From contig VZRZ01001925.1 of assembly GCA_013398175.1 (NCBI GenBank), forward strand, positions 2,860,908 to 2,924,907: a DNA stretch of 64,000 bases, read 5' to 3'. How positions within the stretch are numbered: position 1 is the stretch's first letter; every line of letters starts with the position of its first letter. Below are positions 39,401 through 46,765 of this stretch, piece by piece. The position numbers were made by a program, and so were the translations under genes. The stretch is from Climacteris rufus (Eukaryota > Chordata > Aves > Passeriformes > Climacteridae). The notes beneath the pieces are model-generated. The model saw only the letters and a list, made by a program, of their open reading frames with translations, was not told the origin of the DNA and did no database searches.

Positions 39401-42400
39401 GCTGTTGATTTACAGCAGCTTGTCCAGTAGGAAAATGGCTGCCCTGTTTTTATAGTACATGGATATTATGGGGGAAAATACTGTTGGTTTTCTCAATAGA
39501 TGCTGGGGTGGTTGGAAAGGTGATTCAGCTAAGCTCTCTCTCTTCTGTCTGTGCATTGAGGATCCATCAAAAGAAGTCCTCACGTGGGTCCCAGTGACAT
39601 TTACCTGGAAGACCTCTCCAACCTGGATAAGAAGTAGGTGGCTCTCTATTTCCCAGGGGGTATGAGTTGCCCCAGCTCGCCAAGCTCAGACTTTCTTGAG
39701 CAATTCCCTTGGCACAAAGGATGGAGGTATGTTTAAAGTTATTCTCTGATGTCACCACTGATTCTTCCCTTGCTGGTAGTGACACAGAGCAGAGTTTGAG
39801 GCCTGTGACAGACCCCAGCAACCCTCTGTGTGCCCAGCTGCCTTCCACTTTGCCTGCCAGCAGCCCCACAGACTCTGACTGGATGCCCACAGTTGCCCTG
39901 TCACTGTGTGGGGGCCTCAGGGGCAACAGGCAGATCTCTCATGGTAGGTGAGAGGGGAGGAGGAACCTGCAGCCCTGAAACCTGTTACATCCTCCAGTGG
40001 CATGACACAGCCTTTGTCCTACCAGAGAAGTTCATGGAGCACATGGTTTCCTACCAGCAGTTTGCTGAGAATCCAAGGCTCGTCAGTGACCCAAACCTGG
40101 TGATAATGATCAACAACAAGTGAGTGGCCTGTTCTTTCTGCTGCTTCATTCCACGATGGACAGCATGGCCCCTTTGTCCCTATGGAAGCTCTCCTGTAGG
40201 AATGTGACTCCTTCCCAGAGCATGATTTTACTGCAGTAGTTGTGGGAGGGGATCTGGCCATGTTGCAGGATAGTGATGTGCCCATCCCTCTTGCTTTTTC
40301 CAGGTATTACAGCTGGGCAGTGGCTGGTCCCATGATCCTGTCCCTGCAGGCTTTCCAGAGGAACATTCCTGAGGTCAGTGGTACGACACATTTACTGGCT
40401 GTGATTCTCAGCAGGGCCTGGGTTGAGCCTCCATGGGCTGAGGACTGCCTTCATCCCATGTTCTGCCATGTTCACAGAGCATCGTTGCCCAACTGGTGAA
40501 GGAGAAGACGCACAAGAGAGGCAGAAGGTGGTGGTTCTCCTGGAGGAGGAAAGAATTCCCAACAGAGGAGGTTTGTTTGCAGCAATGAATGTGACAACCA
40601 TGTCCCCAGGGGACAGCCATCATTCTGCTGACTGGCAGGGGTGGGAGTAGGGTCCTGGGGGTGCCCTGAGGCTGACTGTGAGGACATCTAGGACCTGACA
40701 AGGTGACTTCTGAAGGTTGCTACCTGTTCCCTTGGTCTGTTAATGCCTGAGCAGCAGAACAACACCTGTTAATGCAATCATGTGGACCTTGTAGTGGTGA
40801 GATCTGCTGCCATGTGCCCCTCCTGCCAGGTCCCCAGGCACAGCATGTGCTTGCTGGTCTCCTTGCCCCACCTCAGCACCAGGCTGTGCTTCCTCTTCCA
40901 CAAGCAGTGTCCTTGTGAAGGCAGGGGCTGCAATGCTGCCTCTCTTTTGGCATTGCTGTTCCAACTGGAAGAAAAGCAAAGCAAAGCAGTCCCCGCTCTT
41001 GCTCTTGGCTCTGTACAAGCACTGCTTTGCAATAACAGAAACATCTCTGTTATCAACACTGTCTTGAGCCCAAACTCAGAACTCAGCCCCATACCGGCAA
41101 CTGTGAAGAAAATTAGCTCTACCTCTGCCAAAACTACACCCCTCTGTGCCTGCAGCAGCAGCCAAGACCAGGGAAAGCCAATGTGGGAATGCTGCAGCCG
41201 GACCCTGATCAGCAGAGGTGAGTGCCTCCCTCCCAGGGCACCTTCAGGAGTCTGGATGCTCCTGGTCTCTTCTCCTACATGACTGGTTATTCCCAAGTTT
41301 GCCTAATGAAAGAGGGTAGAAAGCTTTGTTAAGACTCCCACTGACCCCTTCCCTTCTTTGTGTAGGCAGGAGGAAAAGGTGTTATCCAGTGAGGAGTCCC
41401 GGCACCCGGGGGATGTGTCGGCAACGGAGGCCCCTGCTCAGAAACCTCAGCCAACCTACAGGAAATCCCTGCGGCTCTCCTCTGAACAAATTGTATGTGC
41501 TTACTGCTCCACCTTCACTGCCTGTGTGTGTAGGGGTGAGACAACCCTTCAACAGGGATTTCTCTACTCCTGACCTCATGTTTTCATAGGACACCCAAGG
41601 ATTTTGCTCTGGTTTGCCACCCTGTAGAGGCCTGGGGTCTCTGGCCTGGTCAGGTGGCAGTCTGGCCTCTGGCAAGCCTTGGACTGGTGTGAATTGGTGC
41701 TGTTTTAACATTTTTGCTGGCCCTCTGCCACAGGGAAGGTTGAATCTGCAGGATGGCCCCAATGAGGTGGCATTCAGCGTGACAACTCAGTACCAGGGCA
41801 CGTGCCGCTGTGAGGCCACCATCTACCTGTGGAACTGGGATGAAAAAGTGGTGATTTCAGACATCGATGGCACCATCACCAAGTAAAATGCCTTTCTCCC
41901 ACCCCAAAATCCTTGTTTTCCCCTGTCAGGGGAAGTCTCCTTTAAAGGCTTGCATAAGCAGGCAGAAAGGACCACAAACCCCACTGGGGTGGATACTCAC
42001 TGTGTGGGATCACACTAACCCAGTCTCCTTTCCTTTGAGGTCGGATGCTCTTGGACAGATCTTGCCACAGCTGGGTAAAGACTGGACTCATCATGGGATT
42101 GTTAAGCTCTTCCACAAAATCCACCTGTAGGTATTGGATCAACAGAGGCCAAGGGGCAGTGGGAAGCTGAGGGAGTCAGAGCCAGGGCTCCTTACTTGCT
42201 ATTGCAGGCCCAGATAGCTGCACTGTCTGCTGTCAGTGGTGGCTGATGCTGGCTGTTCTGCCTATGTGATGTTGAGGGGCTCCCCTGGGAGCAGATGCTG
42301 GCATTACCTTCCCTGGGAGGAGTGTGTGCCAGTGGAGGTTTTGCTGGGAAGATGTAGCTGAGCACTGGAGCAGATGAGACCACCCCAGGTCACACCTGAG

Positions 42401-44017
42401 AGTGGTGGCACAGGTGTCCCCAGCACTGTGGTGCTGGTACCTCTCTGGGCATCCAATGATCACTTCCCACAGCCCAGAGGAGTGACCAGCAAGGGGTGAC
42501 ACCAGCAGTGTGTCCCCGCGGAGCCTCCAGCTTGGTCCCTGGCCCCTGTGGCCACTGAGAGGCACTGTGGGCCCATGGATGGCTCGTTCTGGCCCCGGGA
42601 GGAACACGGGAGGGGTGCACTCCCGGGGACTGCAGGGACAAGACCCACGCCTCAGCTGTCTCTGGCCATCCCAGTACCACCTCTGCCAAGCTGTCCCTCA
42701 CCCAGGCATCTGCAAGGGCTGGGTACAGCCCTCCACAATTTACAGGCAGTGCTGTGGGATGAAAGTGCTGTGTGGGGGCCCCACCTGGGTGTGAGGGTGC
42801 TGAGCAGCAATGGGTGCTGTGCAGCTGGGTGGGTGTGTGGCTGCTCAGGCGAGCATGGAGGGTGGTGCAGGGCCCCCCAGTGTGAGGCAGGTGGGGTTTG
42901 GGCTTAGTCTGGGTTTCCAGATAAGTGACTCATGTTGTTTGTGGAACCACCTTGCTGAAGCAGTGAATGGGTTTGGGCTTACGCCAGGTACTTGGCTCCC
43001 TATTCCTCCTCCTTGGAGCAGGAGAATGCCTTGCCCAGGTCACAGCTCAGAGGGACTCCCTGTGTTCTCTCCAGGAATGGCTACAAGTTCCTCTACTGCT
43101 CGGCCAGGGCGATCGGCATGGCCCACATCACGAAAGGCTACCTCAGATGGGTCAATGACCAAGGCTGTGGCCTCCCCGGGGGCCCCATGCTGCTTTCCCC
43201 CAGTAGCCTTTTCTCTGCCTTCCACAGGTACTCTGTCTTTTCCTGCACTCCCTGTATCCCCAGGGACAGCATCCCCTTCCCCAGCTCAACCCTGAGGGAT
43301 GTCCCAGCCTTAAACTGCTCTGCCCTCCTTGGTGTACGATGTCTTTTGTGGGAGGCAGCAGGGGAGCTGTCTGACCTTGCTGCAGGTTCACAGTGAAGCT
43401 TCTGTGCACAGAACTTCTTACCCTTCAAATCACTTCCCTGAGCTCTGCACAGGTTTGGTGCCCGCAGTCCTGGGCAGCTGATGCCACTGTGACTGTGTCC
43501 CCTGTGCTGCAGGGAGGTGATTGAGAAGAAGCCAGAGGTGTTCAAGGTCGCCTGCCTGACGGACATCCGAGACCTGTTTGCCACAAAGTGTCCCTTCTAT
43601 GCAGCCTTTGGGAACAGGCCCAATGTGAGCAGGTCTCCTGGGGCACAGGGAGGGTGGTGGTGCCTCCCTGCAGCTCTCATGCCGTGCTGGCCTTCCTTGG
43701 GCAGGATGTCTATGCTTACAAGCAAGTCGGGCTGCCAGAGAGCCTTATATTCACAGTAAACCCCAAGGGAGAGCTGATCCAGGAGCTCACAAAGAACCAC
43801 AAGTCAACGTAAGCCATGTGTTTATTCCTTCTTTATTTGGGATAACCTGGCTTTAATGCAGAGAAACATCTCATGGGGTAGAAAAGCAAGCAAACACCCA
43901 GTGACCCCAATGTAACTTCTTTCTTACACCCACAGATACGAGCAGCTGTCAGAGCTGGTGGAGGTCATCTTCCCTCCTGTGAGACAGAGTGGCAGCCCTG
44001 GTCTGGTGTCCCCATAG
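35886..44017 (+). CDS. LPIN3: Lipin-3, phosphatidate phosphatase (19 coding exons)
   Basis: Lipins dephosphorylate phosphatidate to diacylglycerol (Mg2+-dependent) at the ER membrane and can act in the nucleus as coregulators. Coding exons: 35886-36077, 36401-36496, 37251-37486, 37710-37814, 38240-38360, 38515-38938, 39561-39633, 39780-39943, 40026-40119, 40304-40373, 40478-40570, 41156-41217, 41366-41492, 41734-41882, 42040-42126, 43075-43227, 43513-43624, 43705-43808, 43936-44017. All phases join, giving 847 residues, close to the roughly 850 of mammalian lipin-3. N-lipin domain, basic nuclear signal, WWFSWRR segment, DIDGT catalytic motif and LGQIL motif are present. Lipin-3 rather than lipin-1 or -2 is supported by residues such as LCTSPI, AVAGPMILSLQAFQ and LPES-IFTVNPKGELIQEL and by the neighbour EMILIN3. 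Odd points: a premature TAG removes the conserved tail, and a TAG lies in the ALYFP segment next to the exon ending at 39,633. Confidence 0.96.
36935..37030 (-). repeat. MIR-like relic in an LPIN3 intron
   Basis: 'Ctctggagtcaaatccca', then a stretch ending 'tccttgcccatgttaaagatg', follows the complement of MIR (tctggagtca...aaatcc...cttgggcaa...taaaatg). It is degraded, so the call is tentative. Confidence 0.4.
37251..37486 (+). CDS. LPIN3: LPIN3 coding exon 3: nuclear localisation signal
   Basis: The exon opens near the family motif LCTSPI and then carries a dense basic run, RKKQRRKRRPKRK (37,362-37,400), the polybasic nuclear-localisation and phosphatidate-sensing stretch of lipins. An acidic, Ser-rich segment (DSDSESCDETKSE) follows, a likely site for kinase control. 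It ends in phase 2 at a gtgagc donor. Confidence 0.93.
37710..38938 (+). CDS. LPIN3: LPIN3 coding exons 4-6: variable linker
   Basis: Exons 37,710-37,814, 38,240-38,360 and 38,515-38,938 encode the low-complexity part between the N- and M-lipin regions. Anchors to the family are PYSEGD, SKSDSELEIRPQES and YMKWTWGKLPQ. The last exon (141 codons) is otherwise poorly conserved and rich in Ser, Pro and Gln. Its acceptor is 'ccttgag', with a pyrimidine-rich tract before it. Confidence 0.9.
39561..39943 (+). CDS. LPIN3: LPIN3 coding exons 7-8: GPSDIYLEDL to ALSLCGGL
   Basis: Exon 7 (39,561-39,633) reads GSIKRSPHVGPSDIYLEDL, the lipin motif. Exon 8 (39,780-39,943) contains VALSLCGGLRGNRQISH. In related lipins exon 7 continues into an ALYFP segment. 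Here the frame past 39,634 is KTAG-VALYFP, so the TAG at 39,635-39,637 would stop translation. The gtaggt starting at 39,634 is a good donor in the right phase for the exon 8 acceptor, so I place the exon end before it. Confidence 0.8.
40026..40570 (+). CDS. LPIN3: LPIN3 coding exons 9-11: M-lipin region
   Basis: Exons 40,026-40,119, 40,304-40,373 and 40,478-40,570 give VSYQQFAENP, DPNLVIMINNKYYSWAVAGP and RRWWFSWRRKEFPTEE. These are hallmarks of the middle lipin region, a small domain with a conserved Trp needed for full activity in other lipins. Phases run 1-2-0-0 and join without gaps. Confidence 0.95.
41156..41492 (+). CDS. LPIN3: LPIN3 coding exons 12-13: linker to the catalytic half
   Basis: Exon 12 (41,156-41,217) is short and poorly conserved. 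I placed it because it is the only segment that joins exon 11 (phase 0) to exon 13 (phase 2 acceptor) in frame, with a strong pyrimidine tract before it. Its acceptor is a CAG-CAG-CAG triplet, so the first residues may vary. Exon 13 (41,366-41,492) carries EEKVLSSEES and TYRKSLRLSSEQI, clear lipin-3 anchors. Confidence 0.85.
41734..43227 (+). CDS. LPIN3: LPIN3 coding exons 14-16: C-lipin catalytic core
   Basis: Exon 14 (41,734-41,882) includes FSVTTQYQGTCRCEATIYLW and DIDGT (41,860-41,874), the DxDxT nucleophile motif of HAD-like phosphatases; both Asp are present, so the site looks active. Exon 15 (42,040-42,126) holds LGQIL, matching the LxxIL coactivator motif. Exon 16 (43,075-43,227) gives NGYKFLYCSARAIGMAHIT and LLSPSSLFSAFHR. 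All junctions are in phase. Confidence 0.97.
43513..44017 (+). CDS. LPIN3: LPIN3 coding exons 17-19: C-lipin end and early stop
   Basis: Exons 43,513-43,624, 43,705-43,808 and 43,936-44,017 encode EVIEKKPEVFKVACLTDI, FYAAFGNRPNDVYAYKQVGL and TVNPKGELIQELTKNHKST, the end of the HAD fold. The frame stops at TAG 44,015-44,017. Behind it the same frame continues DSHFASWRLPLPDADVDALP to a TAA at 44,078, aligning with the lipin C-terminal tail (SNF..WREPLP). The stop position aligns with a Glu in human lipin-3, as expected from one GAG to TAG change. Confidence 0.93.
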
Positions 44018-44545
44018 GACAGCCACTTTGCCTCCTGGAGACTTCCCCTGCCTGATGCTGATGTGGATGCCTTGCCCTAAGCCCATCCCTGCGGAGACCT
44101 GACCCAGGGCTCTCCTGCATGTTCTTTGCCAGGACTAAATGCTCCAGATGCACCTCATTCTCCCTGTTTGCTGCCCTGGCATTTTGCACTTGCAATAGAG
44201 GTCATGACACCCCTTACCAGGTGGCCAAAGGGAGTAAGAGGGAGCTCTGACTCTACAAAAACTCCAGTTGCTAAACTAAAATTCTTATAAGCTGGGTCTC
44301 TTCTAATATTTGTAATGCCTCTAAAGCCTAGCTCTTTTTTAAAGGTGGTGGTTGTTCACTGTTGTATTTATTGATGAGCCTCTGGCATAGCTATTACTAC
44401 CTCTGGTATGACCAGTGTTCCAGACTGTTTAGCTACCTGCAGTTTGGTAGCTGAAACTGCCCACCAACTTGTGAAGGTGGGTGGAAGATGTTGGGGTTTT
44501 GAGTGCTTTTGACTAATAGCAATAATAAATAGTGCCTTAATCCAA
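44018..44545 (+). other. LPIN3: LPIN3 3' untranslated region with poly(A) signal
   Basis: After the stop, about 500 bases lead to an AATAAA at 44,524-44,529. A downstream T-rich run at 44,687-44,701 and a short TATTTAT near 44,365 are present. The first 63 bases are the former coding tail described with the last exons, in frame as far as TAA 44,078-44,080. Confidence 0.75.
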
Positions 44546-45240
44546 GCTGCCTCTTGTCCACTCTGGTCCTGTGCATAGCAGTGGGAGCCAGTCTCCATGT
44601 CCATTTACAATGTGATTGGGCTTATTCTGCTGAAGCATTCTACCAAGTGGGTCCTGGTGGAGATGGGATCAGCTTCTAAAAGTGGCTTTTTTTTTTTTTT
44701 TAAACTTACTACCTTGAGCTAAGGTAGTAAAATTAATTTCATCCAGGAAGCAAACCCATGCTTTTTCTGTCTGTACATGGGGCTGGTTCTGGACCTAGAG
44801 GACAGAAGACCTTGCAAAAGCCAGAGGCCCCTGTACTGAGGCTCCCTCCAGATCAGCTCCATCCCCTTGGGGTGCCCAGGAGCAGGGGGTGCCCAAAGCC
44901 CAGTGCAGCCTCGGGGCCACCTAGGGAACAGCTGGGGGTGAGGCTCTGCAGGACCACGCAGGCTCAGCCCTGCTCCCACACAGGCTCCCGGGGGAAAGGG
45001 CCTGCTGGGATTTGCCTCTACAGCTACCAAGAGTGTCCAGAGCAACTGCAGGGAGAGTGGGACCTCTGTCAGTGGGACCCCCAGCCCCTGTCAGAACCCG
45101 TGCCAGAACCCCCAAACACCTCCAGCCCCAGGAACCCTCAGCAAGTGGAAACCACAACTCTGCAAATGCTGCTGTGCCCAAAGCAAATGCAAAGAGAGCT
45201 GGGGTATGAAAAATAATGATTGTTTCTTTACAGAAGAGCA
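44546..45240. other. Spacer after LPIN3 with a perfect hairpin
   Basis: No gene is seen. TTACTACCTT (44,706-44,715) and its exact complement AAGGTAGTAA (44,721-44,730) flank a 5-base loop directly after a run of T. GC-rich sequence without a convincing reading frame follows. Confidence 0.6.
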
Positions 45241-45249
45241 GAAACACGA

Positions 45250-45422
45250 ACTACAGAACGTATTTAGATTGAGAAAATCTTTATAACAGCAACAATTTAT
45301 AAAACGTATTTACATAAGAATGTATATAACAACGTCTGAAACGTATTTACAGAAGACAACAAACTCTAAAACATATTTACAGAAGATTACTGACGAACAC
45401 TTTCAAAAACATATATACAGAA
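45250..45422 (-). repeat. AT-rich minisatellite with Pumilio-type motifs
   Basis: The block repeats a unit like 'aaaacgtatttacagaaga' with 30-38 base spacing. On the minus strand each unit contains TGTAAATA (45,307-45,314, 45,344-45,351, 45,374-45,381) or TGTATATA (45,412-45,419), the RNA-level consensus UGUAHAUA bound by PUF proteins. One TGTATATA also lies on the plus strand at 45,321-45,328. The block lies just downstream, in the minus direction, of the acidic-repeat ORF. Confidence 0.7.
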
Positions 45423-45792
45423 GGGTGGCATCTCTGCCCAGGATCTCTGTCAGTCCAGGAAGAAAAGGAAGCTGCATGGTCACTGCAGTCAGGCCCTGAG
45501 GGCAGTGCCCTGTGCCCCAGGCTGGCACACGCTGGCAGAGCAGGACTCTGCTGCCAGGCCTGAGCCCAGCTGGGGCTGGGAGCCGGGCCCCAGGCACTGG
45601 GACAGGGGTTGGTGGCCCAAAGTGAGCGCAGGGCAGGGTGAGGGTGCTGCTGGTACCAGCAGAATCCAGAACCAGGGCACCCTGTCCCTGCTGGGGCCAC
45701 CCAGCCCAGCCCCAGCCTGGTGGCAGCTGAGCCACTCTGCCTGTGGGCAGGGCATGGGCAGCACCTGCATGTCCTGCTGCTGGGGTTGGTCT

Positions 45793-46194
45793 TCATCCCA
45801 AGACCATGTCCTCCTCCTCATCTCTCTCATCCACTTCCATGGCTTCAGTGTAGTCTTCCATTTCCACCTCCATGTCTTCCTCCACCTCCTTCTCCACAGC
45901 CACCTCCATCTCTTCCTCTCCATTCTCTGCTACATCTATTTCCATACTCTCCTCCATACCAACGTTCATATCCACCTCCATCTCCTCCTCAGTGTCTCTG
46001 GCAGCCTGCACAGGTAGCACAACCTCAGCGTGAGGTCCCTGTCCCACACCATCCCCACAGAGCTCCATCCAGAGCTGCCCGAGGGTTTCCAGCTCCATGG
46101 AATGGCACTGTACCTTCATTGGGAGGAATGTGAGCATCCTGCAGGGATAGATGGCAAGATCCAGGCAGCAGGGAGCGTTCACGACTGATGGCAT
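45793..46194 (-). CDS. Hypothetical acidic-repeat ORF (MEVD/MEID motifs)
   Basis: An ATG at 46,194 opens 133 codons on the minus strand. The first half is non-repetitive (for example ELETLGQLWMELCGDG); the last ~65 residues are about half Asp/Glu, with repeated MEVD, MEID and EEEM motifs. A splice-acceptor-like 'tatccctgcag' precedes 46,138, so it might also be a terminal exon. I do not recognise the protein. The DNA is itself a degenerate repeat of TCCACC/TCCATC units, so an artefact of a minisatellite is a serious alternative. The Pumilio-type array lies about 370 bases beyond the stop. Confidence 0.3.
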   Translation of the reverse strand: MPSVVNAPCCLDLAIYPCRMLTFLPMKVQCHSMELETLGQLWMELCGDGVGQGPHAEVVLPVQAARDTEEEMEVDMNVGMEESMEIDVAENGEEEMEVAVEKEVEEDMEVEMEDYTEAMEVDERDEEEDMVLG

Positions 46195-46375
46195 TATCAG
46201 GGAGCAGGTCACAGGTCACAGCTGCTCTCAGAGCGGGGTGAAGGGTGTGCTGGCACAAGGGCCAATGCTTGTGTTGTTCTCTTTGCTGGGTGATGGAAAT
46301 TCCAGGTGGAATGTGGACTGTGACATCACAATTCACAGGAGTTCCAGGGCCACTCCCCAGTGGACAGTGGACACC

Positions 46376-46765
46376 ATAGAATGATTGAATCCTTGAATGG
46401 TTTGCCTTGGAAGGGACTCTAAGGATCATCTTGTTCCAACCTGAGCAACCTTCCACCACACAAGGTTGCTCTGTCCCACCCAGCCTTGGAGGTTCCCAGG
46501 GATGGGGCATCCACAGCCTCTGTGCACAGCCTGGGCTGGTGCCTCACCATCCTCAGTGTAAAAAACCAGCTTCCTCAGATGCAACACAAATGCACCTCCT
46601 GCAGTTTAAAGCCATCCCCCCGTGTCCTCCCACCACAGGCCCTGCTGAACACACTGTCCCCATCTTTCCTATGGGAACCTTCAAGTTCCACACAGACACA
46701 GTGAGGCCTCCCTGGGGCCTTCTCTTCTCCAGGCTGAGCATCCCCAACTCTCTCTTCATGGGAGG
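46376..46765 (-). mobile_element. CR1: CR1 LINE 3' fragment, ~390 bp
   Basis: The plus strand shows the complement of CR1 in full order: 'tggaagggactctaaggatc', 'ccagggatggggcatccaca', 'gcagtttaaagccatc', 'ccttctcttctccaggctga' and 'catccccaactctctc'. It is 5'-truncated and diverged. It lies upstream, in minus orientation, of the acidic-repeat ORF and could have carried promoter or splice signals. Confidence 0.95.

Larger units (their letters stand above)
35877..44545 (+). other. LPIN3: LPIN3 gene, from start-codon exon to poly(A) region
   Basis: This span holds the translated part of lipin-3. It runs from the acceptor before the start exon ('cttgcag' ending at 35,876) to just past the AATAAA at 44,524-44,529. 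Upstream untranslated exons are not included because I cannot place them. The next gene, EMILIN3, is transcribed towards it from the other strand, about 4.6 kb away. Confidence 0.9.

Noticed and set aside
45720..46133. Plus-strand proline-rich ORF
   Set aside because: It is the opposite strand of the TCC-rich repeat. Its Pro runs come from CCTCC units, with less protein-like flanks than the minus frame.
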